NCBI GenBank assembly: GCA_041389885.1
Contig: JAWKRB010000022.1
Span: 62,001-126,000, forward strand
DNA length: 64,000 bases
Source: JAWKRB01 sp041389885
GTDB taxonomy: Bacteria; Myxococcota_A; Polyangia; Polyangiales; Ga0077539
Direction of reading: 5' to 3'
Shown here: positions 38,958 through 48,907 of the stretch, one piece after another
Numbering within the stretch: position 1 is the stretch's first letter
Layout of the letters: each line of letters opens with the position of its first letter
Notes under the pieces: model-generated
Database searches by the model: none
Seen by the model: the letters and a program-made list of their open reading frames with translations, nothing else
What the model was told of the DNA's origin: nothing
Program-made: the position numbers and the translations under genes

Positions 38958-39292
38958 GATGCCATTCACCTTCTGTGATCGCCGATCCCCCAACGGATCG
39001 TGTTCTGGGCGAGACGATACCGAGATGGCGAACGGCGTCCATAGCCTGCGTCGGAATTGCCGCTGATTCTTCGCGGGATTCGCCGCCGAGCCGCCCGGCA
39101 TTTATTCCGACAACCGCGAGCGGGTCGGCCTCCTTGTCATGGAAAGCCCTGAATTTACAGGAGATGTATAGATTTTGTGCCTCTCCGAGGCGCCCGGGAG
39201 AACCCAGGACGCGGCGCCGGAGCTCCGCGGGGCGCTTGACAAGGCGACGGGGGAGGCCGCTGGACGCGCGCGGAGCTCCGTCGCCCCGCGGC
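38958..39292. other. Intergenic region upstream of HU
   Basis: 335 bp without a convincing gene. It holds the HU leader and promoter and an unusually A+T-rich stretch at about 39134-39182, including TGAATTTACAGGAGATGTATAG. I could not fit a confident -35/-10 pair. The rest is ordinary GC-rich sequence. Confidence 0.5.
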
Positions 39293-40294
39293 TCATGAGC
39301 GCGGCTCGATCGCCGCGGCGACGGTCACGGCGCGCGTCGACGAGGACGGGTCGAGGGGCAGGCCCACCTGCGGCGCGACGCTCGCGCCGTCGCCGTTGGT
39401 GACGCGCACGAACACGCCCAGGCGCGGCAGGGGAGGGCGCCCCGAGCCTCCGTAGATCGCGGTCCACGGGATCGCCACCTCGCACGCCGGCGTGGCGCCG
39501 GTCGCGCAGACCGCGGCGTCGCCCATCACCCAGGAGAAGTCCCCCGCGCACGCGGGGCACGACACGTTGCGCAGGCCGACCTCGGGGCGCAGCTCGGCGG
39601 GGGTCTTGCGCTGCATCCCGAGCGTGGCCCACACGAGCTCGGCGCCGAAGCCGAGGGGGAGCGCGTCGATGGCGCACGAGATCGCGTTGTCGAGCGCGCC
39701 CGTCGCGTCGGTGAGCGACGACGGCGCGAGCACCCCGGTGGCCGCGGCGCCGGGCGCGTAGTCGCGGTCGATCCACACGGAGATCGCGTTGCTCGGCTCG
39801 ACCACGCCGTCGACGCCGACGTAGAGGTTCGCGTCGTCCCACGCGACGCGCAGCGCGCGCAGCGCGTTCATCGTGGGACCCCAGGGCGAAGGCGCCGCGT
39901 TCACCGCGACGACGCTGCCCGCCGGCCAGTCGCCGCCGAGCACGCCGTCGATCGTGGGCGTGCCGCGCGCGCCGCCGGTCGTCGCGGCGTCGACGACGTC
40001 CGTGGCGACGACGTCGGTGGTGACATCGGGCGCGGCGGCGTCGACGACGTCCGTGGCGACGACGTCGGCGGTGACGTCGGGCGCGGCGACGTCGGGCGCG
40101 TCGGGCGCCGCGACGTCGGGCGCGTCGGGCGCCGCGACGTCGACCGCGTCGAGCGCGGCGACGTCGGGCTCGAGGCTGACGCGCGAGTCCTCCGCGGCGT
40201 CTCGCGCGTCGAGGGTGCGTCGGGGTTCGTCGCAGCCGCTCGCGAGCGCGGCCGTGAAGAGCAAGCCCAGCACTTGAAGGGGGTCACGTCGCAT
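39293..40294 (-). CDS. Lipoprotein with CBM9/DOMON-like domain and repetitive stalk
   Basis: 333 residues. Lipobox LASGC (Cys21); a long stalk of AAPDAPDV and ADVVATDVVDAAAPD units; then a CBM9-like (DOMON-type) beta sandwich with PTIDGVLGGDWPAG, RVAWDDANLYVGVDGVV and VAIPWTAIYGG, the standard order in family 9 carbohydrate-binding modules. Catalytic partners are absent. It probably binds carbohydrate or heme at the cell surface. GGAGAGG precedes the start. Two other proteins in this window carry related domains (49142-50557 and 52347-54287). Confidence 0.78.
   Translation of the reverse strand: MRRDPLQVLGLLFTAALASGCDEPRRTLDARDAAEDSRVSLEPDVAALDAVDVAAPDAPDVAAPDAPDVAAPDVTADVVATDVVDAAAPDVTTDVVATDVVDAATTGGARGTPTIDGVLGGDWPAGSVVAVNAAPSPWGPTMNALRALRVAWDDANLYVGVDGVVEPSNAISVWIDRDYAPGAAATGVLAPSSLTDATGALDNAISCAIDALPLGFGAELVWATLGMQRKTPAELRPEVGLRNVSCPACAGDFSWVMGDAAVCATGATPACEVAIPWTAIYGGSGRPPLPRLGVFVRVTNGDGASVAPQVGLPLDPSSSTRAVTVAAAIEPRS
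39984..40133 (-). repeat. Tandem 51-bp and 24-bp repeats in a lipoprotein stalk
   Basis: Two 51-bp copies (39984-40034 and 40035-40085, two mismatches) are followed by two 24-bp copies (40086-40109 and 40110-40133) of GCGACGTCGGGCGCGTCGGG-type sequence. All are multiples of three and keep the frame. Confidence 0.9.
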
Positions 40295-40563
40295 CGGCCT
40301 CTCCGGCGCGCCGGGTCGAGGGCGGCGGCGCCGTCTGCTTCATCGCACGGGCGGGTCGGGTAGGGCCAACGCCTCGGGGCGCCTATCGAGGCGGTCGAGA
40401 CATCGCCCGGCGTCCCCCCCAGAGCCCTCCCGTGATTTTCTCCAACGCGTGGTCAATCTGAGCGATCCTCGCGCCGGGTCTGAGCCGGAGACATCACGAG
40501 GCGTCGTCGGGAGGGGTGCCCCTGGGCGCCGACCCACCGAGCGCAGCACACAGGGGTTACGGG

Positions 40564-41268
40564 ATGGATGTTCGAACCGCGCTGCGAAAGCATGCGGCCT
40601 TCTCTCTGCTCCCCGAGGATCGCCTCGAGGAGCTCTCGGCGGTCTCGTCGTTGCTTCGCCTCAAGCGCGGGAGCGGCGTGTGGCACCTGGGTCAGCGCGC
40701 GACGTCCTTCGTCGTCATCGCCCACGGGCTGGTGAAGCTCATGCGGGCGTCGTCGTCGCAGCGCAAGGTGCTCCTCGGCATCCGCGGCCCCGGGGAGTGC
40801 CTCGGAGACGCCGCCGCGGTCGAGGGGAGGGCCTACGAGTGCGACGCCGCGGCGCTCACCGAGAGCGTGGTCGTCGCGCTCGTGCCGCGCCGCGAGGCGC
40901 TCTCGGCGCTCGGGTCGTCGGGCCCCGCCGCCCTCGAGCTCGCGCGGCTGTGCGCGCACGGCGCGACCCTCGCCAGCCGACGCCTCGCGCTCTTCACGGC
41001 GCCCGCCGAGGAGCGACTCGCGGCCACCCTGATGGAGCTGGGCTCGCGCTTCGGCGACGACCTCGACGACGGCGCGACGCTGATCCCGCTGCGACTGACC
41101 CGCGCCGAGCTCGCGGCGCTGGTGGGCACCACCGTCGAGACCACCATCCGCACGCTCTCGCGGTGGCAGCGCGAGGGGCTGGTGACCACCGGCGGCGGCG
41201 GCCTCACGCTGCACAACGCCGAAGCGCTCTCCCGGCGGACGAGCCACGTGCTCAGCCCCTTGATGTGA
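40564..41268 (+). CDS. Crp/Fnr-family transcription regulator
   Basis: 234 residues from ATG 40564; an upstream GTG at 40516 would add unsupported sequence. The N-terminal cyclic-nucleotide-binding beta-roll (HLGQRATSFVVIAHGLVKLM, GPGECLGDAAAVEGRAYECD) lacks the GE...RS phosphate-binding cassette of true cAMP receptors. The dimer helix is Leu/Ala-rich, and the C-terminal winged HTH is LTRAELAALVGTTVETTIRTLSRW. No Cys cluster for an Fe-S centre, so the signal is unknown. The divergent position of the next promoter suggests it might act on gltA, but this is only inferred. Confidence 0.9.
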   Translation: MDVRTALRKHAAFSLLPEDRLEELSAVSSLLRLKRGSGVWHLGQRATSFVVIAHGLVKLMRASSSQRKVLLGIRGPGECLGDAAAVEGRAYECDAAALTESVVVALVPRREALSALGSSGPAALELARLCAHGATLASRRLALFTAPAEERLAATLMELGSRFGDDLDDGATLIPLRLTRAELAALVGTTVETTIRTLSRWQREGLVTTGGGGLTLHNAEALSRRTSHVLSPLM

Positions 41269-41362
41269 CCCGCGCAGGAGGCGCCGCAGCGCCCGACGAG
41301 CCGCATCGGCGGAGCTTGAATTCGCGCAGTCATTGCGCGGTCTATTTCGCGCGGTTCTTCGG

Positions 41363-41376
41363 TCGAAAATTTTCGA
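41363..41376. promoter_or_regulatory. Perfect 14-bp palindrome TCGAAAATTTTCGA upstream of gltA
   Basis: In an A+T-rich pocket of a very GC-rich sequence, 69 bp before the gltA start and 94 bp after the Crp/Fnr stop. The symmetric 7+7 form suggests a dimer-binding operator. It is not a Crp (TGTGA) or Fnr (TTGAT) consensus. Confidence 0.5.
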
Positions 41377-41445
41377 TCTTCGGGTAGCATTCGCCGCCCG
41401 GTTGGACCTAAGACCCCCGCACCCCACCTGGAGGCCGTAGCCCCG

Positions 41446-42750
<1,305 letters not shown>

Positions 42751-42762
42751 GCGGCCCTCCCT

Positions 42763-42785
42763 CCCTGCGCAGCTAGACCGCAGGG
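42763..42785 (+). terminator. Possible weak hairpin after gltA
   Basis: 7-bp stem CCCTGCG / CGCAGGG with a 9-nt loop, 12 bp after the gltA stop and 28 bp before the next start. No T-run. Partial termination or simple coincidence. Confidence 0.3.
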
Positions 42786-42812
42786 GCGCTCGCGGGGTAC
42801 CACCGCGGGCGA

Positions 42813-43865
42813 ATGACCTCCGACATCTCCCAACGCAAGCAAGACCACCTCGACCTCTGCGCCACCGGCCCGGTGGGTTTTCGCGAGCGCACCACCCTGC
42901 TCGAGTGCGTTCGCCTGGTGCACGACGGGCTGCCCGACCTGCACCACGACGAGATCGACCTCGGCGTGACGATCCTCGGCAAGCGGCTGCGCGCGCCGAT
43001 CTTGATCGCCGCGATGACGGGCGGCAACGACGAGGCGGCGAAGGTCAACCGCGCCCTCGCCGAGGTCGCCGAGTCGCGAGGGTACGGCTTCGGCCTCGGC
43101 AGCCAGCGCGCGATGCACCGTCGCGGCGAGCTCTCGTGGACCTACTCGGTGCGCGAGCTGGCGCCGACGACCCTGCTGCTCGGCAACCTCGGCGTCGTGC
43201 AGGCGCGAGAGCTCGACGACGACGCGCTCCGGGGCATCGTGCGCGAGGTCGGCGCCGACGCGCTGTGCGTCCACCTGAACCCCGCGATGGAGCTCGTGCA
43301 GCCCGGAGGCGACCGCGATTTTCGAGGCGGCGCGGCGTTCTTCGCGAGGGTCACGCGCACGCTGGGCGTGCCCGTCATCGCGAAGGAGACGGGCAACGGC
43401 CTCGGCGCGGCGACGGCCCGACGGCTCTTCGCCGCGGGCGTGCGGCACGTCGACGTGAGCGGAGCGGGGGGCACGTCGTGGGTCGGCGTCGAGGCGCTCC
43501 GCGCGGAGGGAGGTGCGCGCGCGCTGGGCGAGGCGCTGTGGGACTGGGGCGTGCCCACCGCCGCGAGCGTGGCGCTCTGCGCGCCCGTGGGCTTCAGCAC
43601 GGTCATCGCCACCGGGGGCATCTTCTCGGGCTCGGACGTCGCCCGGGCGATCGCCCTCGGGGCCTCGGCGGCGGGCATCGCGCGGCCCGCGCTGAAGGCC
43701 TTTCGCGAGGGCGGCCGCGAGGGCGTCGAGGCCTTCTTCGACGGCGTCGAGCGGGAGCTCCGGGCCATCATGCTGCTCACCGGCTCGCGCGACGTCGAGG
43801 CGCTGCGCCGCGCGCCGCGGGTGATCGTGGGTGAGCTCGAGCGCTGGATCTCCGCGCTGCGGTGA
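42813..43865 (+). CDS. fni: Type 2 isopentenyl-diphosphate isomerase
   Basis: FMN-dependent isomerase that interconverts IPP and DMAPP for isoprenoid synthesis. 350 residues. Motifs: RKQDHL at the N-terminus, IAAMTGGN, GLGSQRAM, the NPAMELVQPGGDRDF loop, AKETGNGLG, DVSGAGGTSW and ATGGIFSGSD. It is separate from gltA by 62 bp and may be co-transcribed with it. Its presence suits the mevalonate-pathway isoprenoid metabolism known in myxobacteria, and the UbiA-type protein at 22216 would use the products. Confidence 0.94.
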   Translation: MTSDISQRKQDHLDLCATGPVGFRERTTLLECVRLVHDGLPDLHHDEIDLGVTILGKRLRAPILIAAMTGGNDEAAKVNRALAEVAESRGYGFGLGSQRAMHRRGELSWTYSVRELAPTTLLLGNLGVVQARELDDDALRGIVREVGADALCVHLNPAMELVQPGGDRDFRGGAAFFARVTRTLGVPVIAKETGNGLGAATARRLFAAGVRHVDVSGAGGTSWVGVEALRAEGGARALGEALWDWGVPTAASVALCAPVGFSTVIATGGIFSGSDVARAIALGASAAGIARPALKAFREGGREGVEAFFDGVERELRAIMLLTGSRDVEALRRAPRVIVGELERWISALR

Positions 43866-43933
43866 TGGATCCTCCGCGTCGGCGTATCATCCCCCGGCGC
43901 GGGCTTCGCCGCGGCGCGGAGGAGTGAGTACGA

Positions 43934-46049
43934 ATGCAGATGCGACGACGGCTCGGGCTAGTGCTGATGACCCTCTCCCTGGCGGCGTGTCGGCGCACCG
44001 AGTCTCACCGCGCCGCGACGCCGGGCCCCAACGCGATCGGTCCTGACGGCCGCATCCGGGCGGCGGCGTCTGCGGGCTCGCGGCTCGGCGTCGGTCTCGT
44101 CGAGGGCCGCGCGAAGCCGCCGCCGCAGAAGGGCGACGGAGACGACGAGCGCTTCCGAGTGCGGCCCGAGTGGTACCCCACCGGCGCGCCTGGCAACCCA
44201 TATCCTCCAGGGACCGTGATCCCCGTGCAGCCGCCCGCGCAGAACACCTCGCAGCTCCCGGCGATGGTCCCCCTGGGGGGCCGCAGCCGATGGGTGGCGC
44301 GCCGCCGATGCAGGCGCCCTCCAACGTCCCGACGGGGATGCCGGGGCAGCTCCCGGCGATGCAACCCATCCCCGGGCCAGGGGCAATGTCCCCGCGATGC
44401 AGCCGCAGGGGATGCCCGGGCAGCTCCCGGCGATGCAACCCATCGGGGCGCCAGGTCCGCTCCCGGCGATGCAGCGCGTCCCCGGCCCCCAGGGCGGGGG
44501 CGCTCCTTCGACGCCCGCACCGCCCGCCGCGCAGCCGCAGAGCCAGCGCTTCGAGGGGCGTCTGGGGCCTGAGTCCCCGAGCGACGCGACGGGGCGACCG
44601 TTCGCGGTGCACGACGTGGTGTTCCACCGCGGACAGCGGGTGACCGTGACCATGGAGAGCGCTGAGTTCGACACCGTGCTCCGGGTCGAGCCCGCCGTGG
44701 GCGAGGCCATCGAGAACGACGACGTCGCGCCGCCCGCGACGAACTCCCGGGTGGACTTCACCGCGCCCATGGACGGCCGCTATCGCATCGTCGCGACGAG
44801 CTACGCGCCAGGCATGGCGGGGGCGTACGTGATCCAGGCGCAGGCGGGGGCGCCGGGGCAGGGGCTCACGGTGGTCACCGGCGCGCAGCCGGCGGCGAAC
44901 GCGCAGGTCGGCGCGGGCGGCACGCTCGCGGCGGGGACTCCGGTGCGCGAGTACCTCTCGCCGGGCGATCCCTCGTCGGGCGGTCGCTTCGTGCGCTCGT
45001 ACCGCCTCGACGGTCGCGCGGGTGACCTCGTGCGTCTCCGCCTCGAGTCGTCGGCCTTCGACACCACCCTCGCGATCATCTCGCCCAACGGTCAGCGCTG
45101 GTACAACGACGACACGACGCCGCAAGACACCAACAGCACCGTGCAGGTCACCCTGCCCGCCGCGGGGAGCTACCGGGTCGAGGTGTCGAGCTACCGCCCC
45201 GGCGCGACGGGCCCCTTCTCGCTCACGATGAGCAACTCGGCGCGGCCGGTGGTGGGGCCCAACGGCGCGGCGCCTGCGGGGGGCATCGCGGGGCGTCAGG
45301 GCGCGGGGAGCATGTACGGCGTGTTCGTGGGGATCACCGACTACGGCAGTCGCGGCAACCTCTTCGGCTGCGCCGACGACGCGCGTCAGCTCGCGCAGTC
45401 GTACATCAACGCCCGCCTCGGGAGCGCCTCGCAGTTCATCGTGCTCACCGACGCCGAGGCCACCACCAGCGCGGTGCGCAACGCGTTCTCGCAGATGGCC
45501 GGCCGCGTGGGCCCGAACGACGTGTTCATGTTCTTTCACTCCGGGCACGGCAGCCGGCACGCGTCGCAGAACCGCGTCGAGGACCCCGACGGCTTCGTCG
45601 AGACCATCGTGCTCCGCGACGGGGAGGTGAACGCGCACGAGATGGCGCAGCTCTTCAACACCGTGCGCGCCGACGTGGGCATGCTCGCGCTCGACTCGTG
45701 CTACTCGGGCGGGTTCGCGCGGGCCTTCGGCTCGTCGCCCAACCGCTTCGGGATGTACTCCTCGGAGGAGGACGTGCTCTCGCAGGTCGCGCAGCGGTAC
45801 CAGGCAGGGGGATACCTGTCGTACTTCTTGCGCCGCGGCGTGACCGAGGCCGACTCGAACCGCGACGGATCGCTGCGCGCGGGGGAGCTCGCCGACTACC
45901 TCCAGCGGCAGTTCGCGGAGAACCTCAGCCAGATGCGCACGCAAGACGGGCAGGACACCGAGACCTGGCAGCACCTCGTGATCAACCGAACGAGCGTGGC
46001 GCTGTCGGACATGCTCTGGAGGTTCCCGGTGCACGGGAACGGAGGCTGA
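43934..46049 (+). CDS. Caspase-like (peptidase C14) lipoprotein, interrupted by two frameshifts
   Basis: Starts at ATG 43934 (lipobox LSLAAC). A Pro/Gln/Met-rich linker with GQLPAMQP repeats follows, then two PPC-like beta domains (DTVLRVEPAVGEAIENDDV and DTTLAIISPNGQRWYNDDT, matching the domain of the 25439 gene) and a C-terminal caspase fold. The fold reads YGVFVGITDYGSRGNLFGCADDA, catalytic His in HSGHGSRH (codon 45546-45548) and Cys in DSCYSGG (45699-45701). The linker runs through three frames, shifting at the G-run 44275-44280 and the C-run 44390-44393. Each shift is explained by one missing base. It may be intact in the organism. Substrate unknown; metacaspase-type proteases prefer Arg/Lys. 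Confidence 0.8.
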
Positions 46050-46057
46050 GGGGACCC

Positions 46058-46933
46058 ATGGGGCAAGTGATCGACGGCGTGGCGGTGGCGAGGGCGCTGC
46101 GTGAGCGCGTGGGCGTCGCGGCGGCGGAGTTCGCCGCGAGGACCGGGAGGGCTCCGCGCCTCGACGTGATCCTCGTCGGCGAGGACCCGGCGTCGGCGGT
46201 GTACGTGAGCAACAAGGCCAAGGCCTGCGAGGCCGCCGGGATGCGCGGCGCCGTGCACCGACTCTCCGCGGGCACCACCCAGCCCGAGCTCCTCGCGGAG
46301 ATCGCCGCGCTGCAGTCGCAGGCCGACCTCGACGGGCTGCTGGTGCAGCTCCCGCTCCCGCGGCACATCGACGAGAGCGCGGTCATCGAGGCCCTCGACC
46401 CCGCCCGCGACGTCGACGGCTTTCACGCGCTCAACGCCGGCGCGCTCTTCGTCGGACGCCCCGGCCTGGTGCCGTGCACGCCGACCGGGTGCATGCGCCT
46501 GCTCGACCACGTCGGCGTCGCCCTCGAGGGCTCCCGCGCCCTGGTCATCGGGCGCTCGAACATCGTGGGCAAGCCCATGGCGATGCTGCTCCTCGCGCGG
46601 TCGGCGACGGTCACCGTCGCGCACTCTCGCACCCGCGACCTCGCCGAGCGCGTCGCCGAGAGCGACGTGGTGGTCGCCGCCGTGGGCCGCGCCCGCTTCG
46701 TGCGGGGCGAGTGGATCAAGCCCGGCGCCACCGTGATCGACGTGGGGATCAACCGCGACGCGCAGGGCAAGCTCTGCGGCGACGTCGACCTCGCGACGGC
46801 GATCGAGCGCGCGGGCTTCATCACGCCCGTGCCCGGCGGCGTGGGCCCGATGACCATCGCGTGCCTCCTTGAGAACACCGTGCGCGCGGCGTGGCGGCGC
46901 GCGGGGCTCGAGCCCTCGGCGCTGGCGATCTGA
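46058..46933 (+). CDS. folD: Methylenetetrahydrofolate dehydrogenase/cyclohydrolase
   Basis: Bifunctional cytosolic enzyme of one-carbon metabolism, interconverting 5,10-methylene- and 10-formyl-tetrahydrofolate. 291 residues, normal length. Catalytic Lys53 in YVSNKAKACE; substrate region DGLLVQLPLPRHI; Rossmann NADP site GRSNIVGKPMAMLLL; C-terminal TPVPGGVGPMT. ATG 46058 has GAGGGGAC upstream. The gap to the caspase-like gene is 8 bp, so they may be co-transcribed. A short GC inverted repeat lies after the stop, before the convergent parB. Confidence 0.96.
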   Translation: MGQVIDGVAVARALRERVGVAAAEFAARTGRAPRLDVILVGEDPASAVYVSNKAKACEAAGMRGAVHRLSAGTTQPELLAEIAALQSQADLDGLLVQLPLPRHIDESAVIEALDPARDVDGFHALNAGALFVGRPGLVPCTPTGCMRLLDHVGVALEGSRALVIGRSNIVGKPMAMLLLARSATVTVAHSRTRDLAERVAESDVVVAAVGRARFVRGEWIKPGATVIDVGINRDAQGKLCGDVDLATAIERAGFITPVPGGVGPMTIACLLENTVRAAWRRAGLEPSALAI

Positions 46934-46949
46934 CCCGCCAGGGGGGCGG

Positions 46950-47882
46950 TCAGCTCCCCAGCACGCGGGCGAGGAAGCGATCGAGCTGGTCGAGGTCGTC
47001 GAAGGCGATCTCGACGGTGCCCGAGGTGTCGCCGGGCTCGGTGCGGATCACGGCCTTCATCCCCAGCGCGGCCTCGAGCTGTCGCTCCAGGTCGCGCACG
47101 TTGGCCGACGGGGCGGCGCCCTTGCGGGGGCCGTCCGCCGCGGGCTTCGCGGGCTTGTCGCCCCGCCGCGCGGCGAGCTCGGCCTGCCGCACAGACCATC
47201 CCCGATCGACCGCGAGCTTCGCGAGGCGTGAGACGGCCGCGGGGTCTTGGGCGCTGAGCACGGCGCGCGCGTGACCCTCGGAGAGCTGCCTCGAGATCAC
47301 GTACTCGGCGACGTCCTTCGGGAGCTGCAGGAGCCGCAGCGTGTTCGACACCGTCGAGCGGTCTTTGCCGATGCGCGAGGCGATCTGCTCGTGGGTGTAT
47401 CGGTGCTCGTCGAGGAGCCGCCGGTAGGCCAGGGCGGTCTCGATGGGGTCGAGGTCTTGTCGCTGGAGGTTCTCGACGAGGGCCATCTCGAAGGCCTCGT
47501 CGGAGGCGACGTCTTTGACCACCACGGGCACGTCGCGCATGCCCGCGCGCTGCGCCGCCCGCCATCGCCGCTCGCCCGCGATGAGCTCCCACCGCGGCGG
47601 CTCCCCGGGGATCGCCCGCACGATGAGCGGCTGGATCAGCCCCTGCTCGCGCAGCGAGTCGGCCAGCTCCTGGAGCGAGAGCTCGTCGAAGTGCTTGCGG
47701 GGCTGGTCGGCCCTGGGCACGACGTCTTCGACCCGCACGACGCGAAAGGGCGACTCGCGCGAGGCCGCGCTCTGGGCGACCTGGGTCACGGGCAGCAGCG
47801 CGTCGAGGCCGCGGCCCAGCGCGCGCCGGGGCTCCTTCGCGTCGGGGGCCTTGCGAGGCTTGTCGACCTTCGCGCCGCTCAT
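46950..47882 (-). CDS. parB: Chromosome partitioning protein ParB
   Basis: CTP-dependent clamp that loads at parS and works with ParA to segregate origins. 310 residues. N-terminal ALGRGLDALLP tail that ParA senses; CTPase domain with ELIAGERRWRAAQRAG; HTH THEQIASRIGKDRSTVSNTL; C-terminal dimer domain (VRDLERQLEAALGMK, GTVEIAFDDLDQLDRFL). ATG 47882 overlaps the parA stop (ATGA). No parS-like palindrome was seen by eye nearby. Confidence 0.96.
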   Translation of the reverse strand: MSGAKVDKPRKAPDAKEPRRALGRGLDALLPVTQVAQSAASRESPFRVVRVEDVVPRADQPRKHFDELSLQELADSLREQGLIQPLIVRAIPGEPPRWELIAGERRWRAAQRAGMRDVPVVVKDVASDEAFEMALVENLQRQDLDPIETALAYRRLLDEHRYTHEQIASRIGKDRSTVSNTLRLLQLPKDVAEYVISRQLSEGHARAVLSAQDPAAVSRLAKLAVDRGWSVRQAELAARRGDKPAKPAADGPRKGAAPSANVRDLERQLEAALGMKAVIRTEPGDTSGTVEIAFDDLDQLDRFLARVLGS

Positions 47883-48673
47883 CGGGTGACGTCCGTGCTC
47901 ACGCGCGGCGAGGTCCTGGAGCTCCGGGACATCAGCTCTCGGGCGAAGGCGAGGTAGGCCTGGCACCCCTTGGAGGAGACGTCGTACAGCAGCACGGGCT
48001 TGCCGAAGCTGGGCGCCTCGCTGAGCCGAACATTTCGGGGGATCACGCTCTCGAACACCTTGAAATGGCTCCGGAGCTCCTCCGCGACCTGCCGCGCGAG
48101 GACGCTCCTGGGATCGAACATCGTCAGGAGCACTCCCTCGATGGACAGCTTCGGGTTGCGGGTGGCCTTCACCCGCTCGATGGTCTGAACGAGCTGCGCG
48201 ATGCCCTCGAGCGCGTAGAACTCGCACTGCATCGGCACCAGCGCGGCGTCGGCGGCGCAGAGCGCGTTCAGCGTGAGCAGCCCGAGGCTGGGCGGGCAGT
48301 CGATCAGCACGTAGTCGTAGCGACGTCGCACCGACTCCACCGCGTCGCGCAGGAGCAGGTCGCGGCGGTCGAGGTCGATCAGCTCGATCTCGGCGCCCAC
48401 GAGGGAGGGCGAAGAGGGGCACACCTTGAGCGTCGGGAGCGCCGTGGGGAGCACCACCTGGTCGATCGTCGAGTGACCCAGGAGCACGTCGTAGGTGCCC
48501 CGCTGGACGTCGCGGGTGCTCACGCCGAGGCCGGAGCCGGCGTTGCCCTGCGGGTCCATGTCGATCAGTAGGACGCGGCGCTCCGCCGCTGCCAGGGAGG
48601 CGGCGAGGTTGACGCTCGTCGTGGTCTTTCCGACGCCGCCCTTCTGGTTGGCGATCGCGTAGACCCTGCCCAT
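47879..48673 (-). CDS. parA: Chromosome partitioning ATPase ParA (Soj)
   Basis: 264 residues. Deviant Walker A motif NQKGGVGKTTTSVN, LLIDMDPQGNAGSGLG, and Walker B DYVLIDCPPSLGLLTLN. Small chromosomal type without an N-terminal DNA-binding extension. GAGGAGCGGAGAA provides the ribosome site. parA-parB are coupled by a 4-bp overlap. The usual neighbours mnmG and rsmG are not here, and folD lies downstream of parB on the other strand. Confidence 0.96.
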   Translation of the reverse strand: MGRVYAIANQKGGVGKTTTSVNLAASLAAAERRVLLIDMDPQGNAGSGLGVSTRDVQRGTYDVLLGHSTIDQVVLPTALPTLKVCPSSPSLVGAEIELIDLDRRDLLLRDAVESVRRRYDYVLIDCPPSLGLLTLNALCAADAALVPMQCEFYALEGIAQLVQTIERVKATRNPKLSIEGVLLTMFDPRSVLARQVAEELRSHFKVFESVIPRNVRLSEAPSFGKPVLLYDVSSKGCQAYLAFARELMSRSSRTSPRVSTDVTR

Positions 48674-48822
48674 TTCTCCGCTCCTCAGCGCAACCCGCCC
48701 GGCGCTCCGGCGCCCGCGGGAAGCGGCTCATAGCCCGAATCGCTCCCGCTTTCAACGCGCACCGCGCCGCGGCCCAGGCGATCGATCACCCCACAAGTTC
48801 TCTGCGGTGACAAGCGGACTTT

Positions 48823-48850
48823 TTGACCCGCCTGATGCTCTGACTACATT
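48823..48850 (+). promoter_or_regulatory. Sigma-70-like promoter of the small acidic gene
   Basis: TTGACC (48823-48828), a 16-bp spacer, then TACATT (48845-48850), one of the closest matches to TTGACA-N17-TATAAT in the window. Transcription should start near 48857, leaving a leader of about 50 nt. Confidence 0.6.
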
Positions 48851-48866
48851 GGTGGCAGATGTAGGT

Positions 48867-48881
48867 GTGAGTCGCACTCAC
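48867..48881 (+). promoter_or_regulatory. Inverted repeat in the leader of the small acidic gene
   Basis: GTGAGT-CGC-ACTCAC, perfect 6-bp arms, about 10-25 bp past the predicted transcription start and before the ribosome site. It is suitable as an operator half-site pair or an RNA hairpin. Confidence 0.45.
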
Positions 48882-48907
48882 TCCGACAAGTAGGAGGTAT
48901 TAGAGCG

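Noticed and set aside
43934..46049. Caspase-like protein as part of an anti-phage module (metacaspase or gasdermin type)
   Set aside because: No gasdermin, effector-associated or nucleotide-binding partner gene is next to it, and the lipoprotein signal argues for an envelope role.
48674..48907. Search for parS, a toxin-antitoxin partner or an origin beside parA
   Set aside because: No 16-bp TGTTTCACGTGAAACA-like palindrome, DnaA boxes or second small gene was found by eye in this gap.
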